Assembly (NCBI RefSeq): GCF_902729355.1
Contig: NZ_CACVCC010000027.1
Location: forward strand, 1-32,786
Direction: 5' to 3'
Length of the DNA: 32,786 nt
Source of the DNA: Streptococcus sp. S784/96/1
GTDB lineage: Bacteria; Bacillota; Bacilli; Lactobacillales; Streptococcaceae
Part shown: positions 25,436 to 32,786 of the stretch, one piece after another
Layout of the letters: each line of letters opens with the position of its first letter
Numbering within the stretch: the first letter of the stretch is position 1
Made by a program: the position numbers and the translations under genes
The notes under the pieces: model-generated
The model's input: the letters and a program-made list of their open reading frames with translations, nothing else
What the model was told of the DNA's origin: nothing
The model's database searches: none

Positions 25436-25444
25436 AGTTTACCA
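25436..25444 (-). promoter_or_regulatory. Promoter of the mscS-type gene, leaderless arrangement
   Basis: On the minus strand the extended -10 TGGTAAACT (25444-25436) ends six bases before the ATG at 25429, so transcription should start on the start codon itself. The -35 is only T-rich. Confidence 0.55.
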
Positions 25445-25462
25445 AAAAGTAACGTAAAAAAC

Positions 25463-25491
25463 TTTAAAAAACTCATAAAATATGATAAACT
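25463..25491 (+). promoter_or_regulatory. Promoter of tig
   Basis: Extended -10 TGATAAACT (25483-25491) with -35-like TTTAAA (25463-25468) at 17 bp. It is back to back with the mscS-type promoter. Confidence 0.55.
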
Positions 25492-25524
25492 AAGCTGTAT
25501 AACATTTTTTAAGGAGAATGACTA

Positions 25525-26808
25525 ATGTCAGTATCATTTGAAAACACAGCGACTAATCGCGGTGTCATTACATTTACAATCAGCCAAGGGCAAATCAAAC
25601 CAGCTCTTGATAAAGCATTTAACCGTATTAAAAAAGATTTGAACGTTCCAGGTTTCCGTAAAGGGCAAGTCCCACGTCCAATCTTTAACCAAAAATTTGG
25701 TGAAGAAGCACTTTATGAAGATGCTTTGAACAGCATCCTTCCAGCAGTTTATGAAGCAGCAGTTGCTGAACTTGAGCTTGATGTTGTTGCTCAGCCCAAA
25801 ATTGATGTGACCTCAATGGAAAAAGGTCAAGACTGGACAATCACAGCTGAAGTTGTGACAAAACCTGAAGTTAAACTTGGGGACTACAAAAACCTTGCGG
25901 TTGAAGTGGAACTTTCAAAAGAAGTATCTGATGAAGAAGTTGACGCAAAAGTTGAGCGTGAGCGCAATAACTTAGCAGAATTAGCAGTTAAAGACGGTGC
26001 AGCAGAAAACGGCGACACTGTTGTGATTGACTTTGTTGGTTCAGTTGATGGTGTTGAATTTGACGGTGGTAAAGGTGAAAACCATTCCCTTGAGCTTGGT
26101 TCAGGCCAATTTATCCCAGGCTTTGAAGAACAACTTGTAGGGGCTACAGCAGGTGACGAAGTAGAAGTTAAAGTAACTTTCCCAACTGAGTACCATGCAG
26201 AAGATCTTGCTGGTAAAGATGCTGTATTTGCAACTAAAGTTAACGAAGTTAAGGCTAAAGAAGTTCCAGCTCTTGACGATGAACTTGCAAAAGATATCGA
26301 TGAAGAAGTTGAAACACTTGATGAATTGAAAGCGAAATACCGTAAAGAACTTGAAGCATCTAAAGAAATTGCCTTTGATGACGCTGTTGAAGCAGCAGCT
26401 ATCGAACTTGCTGTTGAAAATGCTGAAATCGTTGAACTGCCAGAAGAAATGGTACATGACGAAGTTCACCGTGCAATGAACGAATTCATGGGTAATATGC
26501 AGCGTCAAGGTATCTCACCAGAAATGTATTTCCAAATTACAGGTACCACTCAAGATGACCTTCATAAACAATACGAAGCAGACGCTGACAAACGTGTGAA
26601 AACTAACCTTGTTATCGAAGCAATCGCTAAAGCAGAAGGTTTTGAAGTATCTGACGAAGATATCGAAAAAGAAGTCACTGATCTTGCAACTGAGTACAAC
26701 ATGGAAGTTGAACAAGTTCGTTCACTTCTTTCAGTAGATATGCTCCGTCATGACATCACAATGAAAAAAGCAGTTGAAGTCATCACATCGACTGCAACAG
26801 TAAAATAA
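25525..26808 (+). CDS. tig: Trigger factor (ribosome-bound chaperone and prolyl isomerase)
   Basis: The 427-residue chaperone binds at the ribosome exit tunnel. The N-terminal ribosome-binding loop is visible as [14 protein letters not shown] (about 39-52). The FKBP-type isomerase domain (about 150-245) includes [20 protein letters not shown] and [15 protein letters not shown]. The long helical arms form the C-terminal domain. SD AAGGAG precedes the ATG. Codon use is highly biased, as in dnaK. A large composite terminator follows, so the HscC operon downstream is a separate unit. Confidence 0.97.
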   Translation: MSVSFENTATNRGVITFTISQGQIKPALDKAFNRIKKDLNVPGFRKGQVPRPIFNQKFGEEALYEDALNSILPAVYEAAVAELELDVVAQPKIDVTSMEKGQDWTITAEVVTKPEVKLGDYKNLAVEVELSKEVSDEEVDAKVERERNNLAELAVKDGAAENGDTVVIDFVGSVDGVEFDGGKGENHSLELGSGQFIPGFEEQLVGATAGDEVEVKVTFPTEYHAEDLAGKDAVFATKVNEVKAKEVPALDDELAKDIDEEVETLDELKAKYRKELEASKEIAFDDAVEAAAIELAVENAEIVELPEEMVHDEVHRAMNEFMGNMQRQGISPEMYFQITGTTQDDLHKQYEADADKRVKTNLVIEAIAKAEGFEVSDEDIEKEVTDLATEYNMEVEQVRSLLSVDMLRHDITMKKAVEVITSTATVK

Positions 26809-26816
26809 AATGATTT

Positions 26817-26877
26817 AGAGAGTGATACAGAAGTCAGGATTTTGAAATCCTGACTTCCTTTCGCTCTCTGTTTTTTA
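26817..26877 (+). terminator. Composite terminator after tig
   Basis: A perfect inner hairpin pairs GAAGTCAGGATTT (26830-26842) with AAATCCTGACTTC (26845-26857). An outer stem AGAGAG (26817-26822) / CTCTCT (26864-26869) leads into G and six T. Confidence 0.9.
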
Positions 26878-26948
26878 TGTTTAGACTAAAACTGTCCAGT
26901 TGCAGGACAGGCTTCCAATCAACAACTGCGTCAAGCTGTCTTTACTTT

Positions 26949-26980
26949 AAGAGGTCGGAATACTTTTTCAGCCTCTTTTT
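26949..26980 (+). terminator. Second terminator between tig and the HscC operon
   Basis: AAGAGG pairs with CCTCTT around a 17-nt loop, followed by TTT. A CTGTCC/GGACAG hairpin lies just upstream (about 26894-26912). Confidence 0.6.
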
Positions 26981-27001
26981 AGGGTCTATTTTTCAGAAAT
27001 C

Positions 27002-27031
27002 TTAGATTTTTAGGTTATTTTTCGTTATAAT
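27002..27031 (+). promoter_or_regulatory. Promoter of the J-protein / HscC / membrane-protein operon
   Basis: -10 TATAAT (27026-27031) with a weak -35 TTAGAT (27002-27007), 18-bp spacing. No CIRCE is present, so the operon is not under HrcA. The leader is about 100 nt. Confidence 0.5.
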
Positions 27032-27139
27032 GAAGAGGAGTTATTGGCGGAATTGGCTGATGATTTGTAGGCGGCTAGAAAAAATAGCAATTTTGCACTG
27101 TTCGAGTTTGTACTAGGGACAGGGGATGAGGAATGATGT

Positions 27140-27949
27140 ATGGGTAATATTTGGGATGTGTTAGGTATTGGACAAACAACTAATCAAGAACAGATTAAGG
27201 TAGCTTTTGCAGAAAAGCTCAAACAATACCATCCAGAGGATGATCCAGAAGGATTTAAAGCACTGCAACAAGCCTATAAGAAGGCGATGGCTGAGGCGAA
27301 AGGTAGTCGTAATCGCTCCACGAGGCAGCAGAGGCAATCGGAGCAGTTTGAAGAACAGAGGACGGTGTGGGAAACCTATGAGGAAACGAAACCAGAGACT
27401 GCTTATGATTTTTCTGGTCTTGATGGAGATGATACAGAACTGTCGCACGACGAAGAGTTATCGTCACAGGAAACAGTTTATGATTTTTCAGACATAGAAC
27501 CTGATAACCAGCAGCGAGAAGAAACAACCGGTTCTTCTTTTGATGAGACCTTTCAAGATTGGAAAGTCGATTTTGATGACGACGATGATGTCTCGGAGTC
27601 TTGGGATGACATGGCAGAGCAGTTTAGGGAGGCTGAAGCAGTCGAAACCTTGTTAGATGAACTCTGTGCTAGACTAGGGGTGCTATTTACATTTGAGCAG
27701 TTTAATCAACTGTTAGCTGTTTATCATGACCATCCTCTCTTTCAGAAAGAATCGGTTAAACGAGGGCTAGAAGCTCATTGCTTAAATGCTTTTGTCGTTG
27801 GAACATGGAAGGCTAGAAGTCTTGTGGTAGAGAGATGTGAAAAGCTCGGGATGTCAATGTTAGCTTCTTATTTACAGCGTATTGGCTTATCAGAGCAAGC
27901 TTTGAAATTGAAAAAGGATACAACACTTGAAGGGTGGGAAAAAGGATGA
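27140..27949 (+). CDS. J-domain protein with variant HPE motif, HscC partner
   Basis: The 269-residue protein has an N-terminal J-like domain (1-55: IWDVLGIGQTTNQEQIKVAF, then FKALQQAYKKAMAEAK). The catalytic HPD tripeptide reads HPE (31-33, context QYHPEDDPEGF). The middle (about 60-165) is a low-complexity acidic linker; the C-terminal 100 residues (EAVETLLDELCARLGVLF onward) are helical and unrecognised. There is no zinc or G/F domain. Its last codon overlaps the hscC start (ATGA), so the two are coupled. It probably stimulates HscC rather than DnaK. The partnership is inferred from operon structure and from the hscC/J-gene clusters known in enterobacteria. Confidence 0.82.
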   Translation: MGNIWDVLGIGQTTNQEQIKVAFAEKLKQYHPEDDPEGFKALQQAYKKAMAEAKGSRNRSTRQQRQSEQFEEQRTVWETYEETKPETAYDFSGLDGDDTELSHDEELSSQETVYDFSDIEPDNQQREETTGSSFDETFQDWKVDFDDDDDVSESWDDMAEQFREAEAVETLLDELCARLGVLFTFEQFNQLLAVYHDHPLFQKESVKRGLEAHCLNAFVVGTWKARSLVVERCEKLGMSMLASYLQRIGLSEQALKLKKDTTLEGWEKG

Positions 27950-29628
27950 TTTTAGGTATTGATTTAGGAACGACAAATTCACTAGCTGCGGTGTGGCGTA
28001 ATGGTAAAGTTGAGCTAATTCCCAATCATTTTGGAGAGTATTTGACTCCATCTGCCGTAGGGCTTTCAGATGAAGGTGAATTGATTGTTGGTAAGCTAGC
28101 CAAAGAGAGACTCATTACCCATCCGCAGTCAACCCAATCACGATTCAAGCGTTTTATGGGAACTCAGAAAAAATTACGGTTAGGTGATAAGGAATATTTA
28201 GCTGAGGAATTAAGTAGTTTTGTATTACGCAAATTAATTGAAGATGCAGAAAGCTATCTAGGTGAAACGGTAGAGGAAATCGTGGTTAGTGTACCGGCAT
28301 ACTTTAATGACGAACAGAGAGCAGCAACTAAGGTAGCTGGGCAGTTGGCAGGAGTGAAGATTGATCGTATTATCAATGAACCTTCGGCAGCAGCGCTTGC
28401 CTTGCATCGTAAACGTCAAGAAGATGCCACCTATCTTATTATTGATTTTGGTGGTGGTACGCTGGATATTTCAATTGTTGATGCCTTTTTAAATGTTATT
28501 GAAATTGTAACTGTGGCAGGAGACAATCATCTTGGAGGAGAAGACTTTACACAAGCTATTGTCGATGATTTTTATAGCGCGTGGCCAACCGTGAGAGCCG
28601 ACATCTCAGCTGAGGAATCTGCGCAGCTTTATCAAGAAGCTGAAAAAGTGAAACAAACTTTAGACAAAGAGGAAACGGCAAGTTTTCGTTTAATGGTTGG
28701 CAAAGAATGGTTTAGTTATCATTTGACTCAGGAACGTTTTTTAGCCATTTCAAAACCCTTGTTGAATCGCATTCAAAAACCGATTCGTCGTGCCTTACGT
28801 GATGCGGAATTAACGGTAGAAGATGTTGATGATGTTATTCTCGTTGGTGGTAACACCAAGATGCCTCTGATTCAAAATTATTTATCTTATCTTCTTAAGC
28901 GTTCAGTGCGTATTGAGGTTAATCAGGATCAGGCTATCGCTCTTGGATGTGGTGTTTTGACCGGTATTAAAGCACGTAATGAAGACATCAAAGATATGGT
29001 CTTAACGGATATTTGTCCGTTTACACTTGGTATTGAAATCGTTGGCGATGTGATGTCTCCCATCCTAGAACGGAATGCTGTGTTACCAAGTTCGAAGGTT
29101 GGAACCTATTACACCACACAATTAGGGCAAACCGAGATTAAACTAACCATCTTACAGGGAGAAGAATACCGTGCCAGTAATAATATCAGATTAGGTACAC
29201 TTGATGTCCAAGTGCCGCTTAACCATAAGGAGTACGAAAGTGTAGATGTTCGCTTTTCCTACGATATTAATGGTATTTTAGAAGTAGATGTTATCGTAAA
29301 TTCGACAGGAGCAACTTATCAAAAAGTCTTTTTAAGAGATAATAAGCAGTTATCGCAAGAAGAAATAGCAGAGCGCAGAGAACATTTAGCTAGTTTAAAA
29401 AGCCACCCCAAAGATCAAGAGGTTGTTCAGCTCTTATTATCACGGGGGCAGCGTTTATTCTCAGATAGCACAGGAAATGATCGTGATTTTCTTACAGGAT
29501 GCATTCGCCACTATGAGGAAATTTTGGAAACTCAAGACCTGCGTAAAATCAAAAAGGGAACAGAATTGTTTAAACGCCAACTAGATGCAGTTGAAGAAAG
29601 AATTTGGGGAGGCGGCAATGGTTTCTAA
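27946..29628 (+). CDS. hscC: HscC-type Hsp70 chaperone
   Basis: The 560-residue Hsp70 paralogue is clearly distinct from the DnaK encoded at 6.8 kb. Its ATPase domain has [58 protein letters not shown] and VILVGGNTKMPLIQ. The linker region LTDICPFTLGIEIVGDVM and FSYDINGILEVDV match what I remember of E. coli HscC (Hsc62). The substrate domain is followed by a short lid and there is no long acidic tail. ATG 27946 overlaps the J-protein stop; a GTG at 27934 is less likely. Substrates are unknown. Confidence 0.88.
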   Translation: MILGIDLGTTNSLAAVWRNGKVELIPNHFGEYLTPSAVGLSDEGELIVGKLAKERLITHPQSTQSRFKRFMGTQKKLRLGDKEYLAEELSSFVLRKLIEDAESYLGETVEEIVVSVPAYFNDEQRAATKVAGQLAGVKIDRIINEPSAAALALHRKRQEDATYLIIDFGGGTLDISIVDAFLNVIEIVTVAGDNHLGGEDFTQAIVDDFYSAWPTVRADISAEESAQLYQEAEKVKQTLDKEETASFRLMVGKEWFSYHLTQERFLAISKPLLNRIQKPIRRALRDAELTVEDVDDVILVGGNTKMPLIQNYLSYLLKRSVRIEVNQDQAIALGCGVLTGIKARNEDIKDMVLTDICPFTLGIEIVGDVMSPILERNAVLPSSKVGTYYTTQLGQTEIKLTILQGEEYRASNNIRLGTLDVQVPLNHKEYESVDVRFSYDINGILEVDVIVNSTGATYQKVFLRDNKQLSQEEIAERREHLASLKSHPKDQEVVQLLLSRGQRLFSDSTGNDRDFLTGCIRHYEEILETQDLRKIKKGTELFKRQLDAVEERIWGGGNGF

Positions 29629-31186
29629 GAGTCTATTTACAGGACTTGGGGAATTTGCTTATAAAGCTCATGATAACCAAAAGCGATTCCTTAATTTAGC
29701 GACACGAACGCAACAGCAACAAATTTTAGCGAGACTAACACTAGAGGATATTGAGAATATTTCGGATGAATCCTTGATTTATCTTATGTTGAAACTACTA
29801 AATACTCATCGTAAGACCTATTATGATGCTGCTATTGTTCAAGCGCTACGTCAACGTTTAAAGGCATTGGCAGGAGAGCAAAAAAAGTGGGTAGATAGAG
29901 ATCGTTACCTGACTATTCTCTTTAAATTGGGCCAATTCGTTTTGTTGGTTTGGGGCATGATATTATTTTTAATGTTATGTCACGCTGGTTTTGATAGGGA
30001 AAGTGTCAAAGAGGTAACCCTGTTAACGTTACTGTTATTGTTGGCCTCTTTGACCGGTTTTTCAGTGCTAAATCGCTTAAGACAACGGGTAAGCTCCACG
30101 ATCCATCCTTTTTACTTCAAGGAAGCTTCAGAAAGACGCTTAGTGATTTTAGGGGCGACTGCTGTCTTTTTTCTAGGACCAATCTCTCTTTTGTTGTTTC
30201 TAATAGCAGACTTGGCTGGTGTTTTTCCTTATGTCATTAGTCTCATCTTACTTCAATTAGTCCGTTTTGGCATGGCCAAAGAGGTGAATCGTAGTTTTTT
30301 TACTTATCATACAAAAGGCCGTGGTTTTGTATTACTGTTGATTGGATTAGCACTGATCATGATTATTAGGCTACTAACGGGGCTGTTTGCTGGTGATTTT
30401 CTAACGGTTCTGCCTGTTCTGCTAGCAACTTTGATAGGCGCTTTTTTCTTTTTTGGTGGCCATAGATATCATTGGATCCATTCGGTTTATAAGAAGGATA
30501 TCAGAATGGATTTGCCCAAGATATTATTATTTTTTCTTAAAGAATGGCTGTATTACAGTATTTTTGTCTCTCTAGCTACCTTTTTCAGTGTTAGCATTTA
30601 TTATGATACTTATCACCTCACATTAATTGGTTTTCTTTGGAGTTTGGTGACAATAATGGTGAATCTATTCGTGACTTATAACCGCCGTGTAAGGGTCAAA
30701 GAAAAGATGGAACACTCCGAAGACTATAAGCAGGTGGTGGATTATTTTCGAACACTTCAAGCTATTTCTGGTAAAGAACGAAAATTGTCTAAGGAGCTTA
30801 CCGTTCCCGATAAGTTTTGCCTACTCAGTCGATTTTATGATGATCTGACCGCAGGTGGTCTGGTTGCTGTTTTGACAGATCGGATGTTGGTCCCTCGGAT
30901 GGCTGATCTTGAAAAGGTATTAGAAGAGAACCATTGTCAGTATGCCCTAGAACGTCTGTTGTGGGCCAAGTCACTTTACAAAGGGGATTGGTATGCCTTG
31001 GAAACATTATCTGAGAAGCAATTGTCTCCTGTTATTCAAGATTTAAGAAACTTACTTCAGAGTGAAGAGCATTATACCGCAGTCGGCCATCAGTCAGCTC
31101 TTTTAAATGATATGGTGCCAATGTTGGTGTGGAAAACTTATCTACTATACCTTAACCATAAAGAGGCGTTTTCAAGTGTTTTTTAA
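29618..31186 (+). CDS. Polytopic membrane protein of the HscC operon
   Basis: This 522-residue protein is not recognised as a known family. A helical cytoplasmic-looking N-terminus of about 100 residues (SKSLFTGLGEFAYKAHDNQK onward) is followed by about eight hydrophobic segments between residues 105 and 360 (for example LGQFVLLVWGMILFLMLCHA, LVILGATAVFFLGPISLLLF). A charged C-terminal domain of about 150 residues ends VWKTYLLYLNHKEAFSSVF. SD GGGGAGG precedes the ATG, which lies inside the end of hscC (11-base overlap), so all three genes are coupled. It may anchor, or be the client of, the HscC/J pair at the membrane. That is inference. Confidence 0.75.
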   Translation: MVSKSLFTGLGEFAYKAHDNQKRFLNLATRTQQQQILARLTLEDIENISDESLIYLMLKLLNTHRKTYYDAAIVQALRQRLKALAGEQKKWVDRDRYLTILFKLGQFVLLVWGMILFLMLCHAGFDRESVKEVTLLTLLLLLASLTGFSVLNRLRQRVSSTIHPFYFKEASERRLVILGATAVFFLGPISLLLFLIADLAGVFPYVISLILLQLVRFGMAKEVNRSFFTYHTKGRGFVLLLIGLALIMIIRLLTGLFAGDFLTVLPVLLATLIGAFFFFGGHRYHWIHSVYKKDIRMDLPKILLFFLKEWLYYSIFVSLATFFSVSIYYDTYHLTLIGFLWSLVTIMVNLFVTYNRRVRVKEKMEHSEDYKQVVDYFRTLQAISGKERKLSKELTVPDKFCLLSRFYDDLTAGGLVAVLTDRMLVPRMADLEKVLEENHCQYALERLLWAKSLYKGDWYALETLSEKQLSPVIQDLRNLLQSEEHYTAVGHQSALLNDMVPMLVWKTYLLYLNHKEAFSSVF

Positions 31187-31246
31187 GAAGTAGGACACCT
31201 CTTTGTCCAACAGATTTAATGGTCCCCTTATCTAATCAGTAAAAGA

Positions 31247-31290
31247 CATCGCATGACGTTCTAAAAAAACGCTGATGTGATGCCTTTTTT
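31247..31290 (+). terminator. Terminator of the HscC operon
   Basis: CATCGCATGACGTT pairs imperfectly with AACGCTGATGTGATG around an A-rich loop, then CCTTTTTT. Confidence 0.75.
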
Positions 31291-31413
31291 AGTGTATTCA
31301 TTTTTTTGACAAAAGGGACGGCAATGTGATTTTATGGTAAATTGAAAATAGATTAGGATAAAGAATAGAATAATTAATAGTATTAGATCGGATCAAAATG
31401 ATTCATCTATGTC

Positions 31414-32163
31414 CTATTCTTGATTCAAATAACTATAAAAATGTCTTTGTTGGTTCTTTACAAGCGTGACATGTTGCAAAAATGAAACATCTTTATAAGG
31501 GTTTAAATCAGCAACGGCTAATTCTGCTTTTACCAAGTTATCAAGCCATCCCTCTTCTGATTTGACGGAGTTTGGTTGTAAGGCGTAGAAAGTGCGCAGC
31601 CCACAGTAATTTTGGATTCTGAGAGAGGTGTATTCTTTTAAATCATTAAAATCATACGTCGCTCCATTAGCAAAAGAGAGACTTTCGTAGTCCTTGCCAT
31701 CTAACAAATCTAAAGCAAGGTTGACATTGTTAGTGAAAATCACAGCCTGCATGACCTTACCAGCTTGATTATGTTTAATCAGAGAAAGTTGCCCACCAAA
31801 TGTCAATAAACGTTCAAATTCACTGAAATAGCTTGGTCGCTCATCTTCTGGGATATATTCCATGACATTGTGACAGATGATGACATCAAATTGCTCGCTT
31901 GCTAACTGTTTCAATGCCTCCAAAGAGCCATGAATTTTAGTAAAGGTCTGAGCTTTGTTGGCAAATAACATATCGGCATTAGGTTCGATAGCCGTGACGG
32001 TATTTTCTTGGGATAAATGCTGGGCAGTCAAGCCGAAACCAGCTCCAAAATCAAGTATTCTTTTTCCTTTGATATTTTTTCATTGAGCAAAAATTAATTC
32101 ATACATAATTTTGCCCCAAGGTTGAGCGAGCATCTCTTTATAAGTTTCTAAATTAACAGACAT
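31414..32163 (-). pseudogene. SAM-dependent methyltransferase broken by one in-frame stop
   Basis: On the minus strand ATG 32163 (SD AGGAGG) opens MSVNLETYKEMLAQPWGK and runs to codon 28, a TGA (32082-32080). The frame then continues without a break to the stop at 31414. The SAM-binding motif I (ILDFGAGFG) lies after the TGA and the acidic motif IEPNADM follows, as in class I methyltransferases. An internal start at 32031 would skip motif I and give a non-functional 205-residue protein. A single TGG-to-TGA change (FAQ-W-KNIKG) is the simplest explanation. Full-length would be 249 residues. Substrate unknown. It diverges from ssbB. Confidence 0.8.
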
Positions 32164-32207
32164 CTGAGCCTCCTTTTTTGTCATTATGTCACATTTTTAA
32201 TTTCTCT

Positions 32208-32215
32208 TACGAATA
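32208..32215 (+). promoter_or_regulatory. Cin-box (ComX/SigX late-competence promoter) of ssbB
   Basis: TACGAATA matches the streptococcal combox exactly, has T-rich DNA upstream and lies 23 bases before the ssbB ATG. ComX-RNA polymerase would switch the gene on in competence. Confidence 0.85.
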
Positions 32216-32237
32216 GTAAGATAAGGAGGTACAAAAT

Positions 32238-32633
32238 ATGTACAATAAAGTGATTATGATTGGGCGTTTAACGTCTAATCCTGAGATGGTTAAGACAGCC
32301 ACAGATAAAGCTGTTTCTCGAGTAACGGTGGCAGTTAATCGCCGTTATAAGTCTAGTTCTGGTGAACGTGAAGCAGACTTTGTCCAAGTTGTTTTCTGGG
32401 GGCGTCTAGCAGAAACTCTTGCAAGCTATGCGTCAAAAGGTAGCCTTGTTTCAATTGATGGTGAGTTGCGGACTCGTCAGTATGAAAAAGCAGGGCAGAA
32501 ACATTATGTGACAGAAGTGTTAGGTCATGGTTTCCAGTTGCTAGAAAGTCGTGCCCAACGTGCTATGCGAGAAAATAACGTTGTGGATGAATTGGCTGAT
32601 TTGGTCTTAGAAGAAGAGGAATTGCCATTTTAA
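32238..32633 (+). CDS. ssbB: Competence-induced single-stranded DNA-binding protein SsbB
   Basis: The 131-residue OB-fold protein starts MYNKVIMIGRLTSNPEMV, with the DNA-binding core VNRRYKSSSGEREADFVQVVFWGRLAE and the acidic tip DELADLVLEEEELPF. The tip is the SSB docking tail for DNA-processing partners. At about 130 residues with a short linker it matches SsbB, not the longer essential SsbA. The upstream cin-box settles the role: protection of incoming single strands during natural transformation. SD AAGGAGG precedes the ATG. Confidence 0.92.
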   Translation: MYNKVIMIGRLTSNPEMVKTATDKAVSRVTVAVNRRYKSSSGEREADFVQVVFWGRLAETLASYASKGSLVSIDGELRTRQYEKAGQKHYVTEVLGHGFQLLESRAQRAMRENNVVDELADLVLEEEELPF

Positions 32634-32642
32634 AAACTAAGA

Positions 32643-32662
32643 AAAAATCTAGGATGGATTTT
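32643..32662 (+). terminator. Weak terminator-like hairpin after ssbB
   Basis: AAAATC pairs with GATTTT around TAGGATG, followed by GTC rather than a T-run. It lies just before the IS end. Confidence 0.35.
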
Positions 32663-32680
32663 GTCAAGCCCCGTCTAAAA

Positions 32681-32786
32681 TAGACAGTGTAAAAAAGAAC
32701 ATTAGTTAGTAAGGTATGACTCCCTGAATTCCATAGGGGTCATACCTTTTAATATTTCTTGTGGTCTATCATAGTTATACCAGTCC
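32681..32786 (-). mobile_element. 3' end of an IS3-family insertion sequence (partial)
   Basis: The inverted end TAGACAGTGTAAAAAAGAAC (32681-32700) mirrors the left-hand IS end at 107. The element continues off the window with its transposase on the minus strand, the same orientation as the left element. Confidence 0.78.
32702..32786 (-). CDS. IS3-family transposase OrfB, C-terminus (partial)
   Basis: The last codons read DWYNYDRPQEILKGMTPMEF then RESYLTN-stop, the standard C-terminal end (YNxxRPQ...L.gMTP.ef) of the DDE integrase-type OrfB. The catalytic residues lie outside the window. Confidence 0.85.
   Translation of the reverse strand, partial: DWYNYDRPQEILKGMTPMEFRESYLTN

Noticed and set aside
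26101..26508. 135-codon frame antisense to tig, Phe-rich
   Set aside because: It is the typical shadow of an acidic, codon-biased gene; no start signals.
27029..27120. 28-codon frame MKRSYWRNWL onward before the J-protein
   Set aside because: Its ATG overlaps the -10 box, so it would not be on the transcript.
32080..32082. TGA as a recoded codon (selenocysteine or Trp) in the methyltransferase
   Set aside because: Streptococci lack selenocysteine insertion as far as I know, and TGA is a normal stop elsewhere in this window; a nonsense mutation is simpler.

Overview
This 32.8 kb window is Streptococcus chromosome, most likely from the pyogenic group. The genes are AT-rich, and HrcA, GrpE, DnaK, TruA and trigger factor read like streptococcal orthologues from memory. 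The signals fit too: CIRCE operators in front of hrcA, a ComX cin-box in front of ssbB and a cre site. No species call is made, because nothing could be searched. Both ends run into pieces of IS3-type insertion sequences lying in the same orientation, as in a draft contig that breaks at repeats.

Layout. 1-2.8 kb: IS end, then an aldehyde-stress unit (MerR-type NmlR/AdhR regulator, aldo/keto reductase, zinc alcohol dehydrogenase). 3-3.8 kb: a histidine-phosphatase gene behind a folded leader. 3.8-4.6 kb: gene remnants. 4.6-10.6 kb: hrcA-grpE-dnaK-dnaJ, with a small VOC gene between dnaK and dnaJ and two long non-coding gaps. 10.8-14.2 kb: an amidase, then a polar amino-acid ABC binding protein and permease with no ATPase gene. 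14.2-15.2 kb: decayed DNA. 15.2-18.7 kb: a MocR/PdxR-type regulator divergent from truA, a pyridoxal-kinase-like gene and a PdxU-like ECF transporter component. 19-23.7 kb: two tandem RpiR regulators, a GH13 glucosidase and a PTS IIBC permease. 24-26.9 kb: a UPF0340 gene, an mscS-type channel on the minus strand, and tig. 27.1-31.2 kb: a second chaperone operon (J-protein, HscC-type Hsp70, polytopic membrane protein). 31.4-32.6 kb: a methyltransferase pseudogene and ssbB, then the second IS end.

The theme is protein folding: the HrcA-controlled DnaK machine, trigger factor, and an independent HscC/J-protein pair whose J-domain carries HPE where HPD is expected. The two observations most worth following are (a) a repeated, apparently covarying RNA leader directly upstream of dnaK and again, in tandem, upstream of dnaJ, both of which lack a Shine-Dalgarno sequence, and (b) the HscC/J/membrane-protein operon next to tig. 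Other notable points are a PdxR-like regulator without the PLP-binding lysine, apparently leaderless truA and mscS transcripts, and a 283-bp element with 22-bp inverted ends that looks like a MITE.
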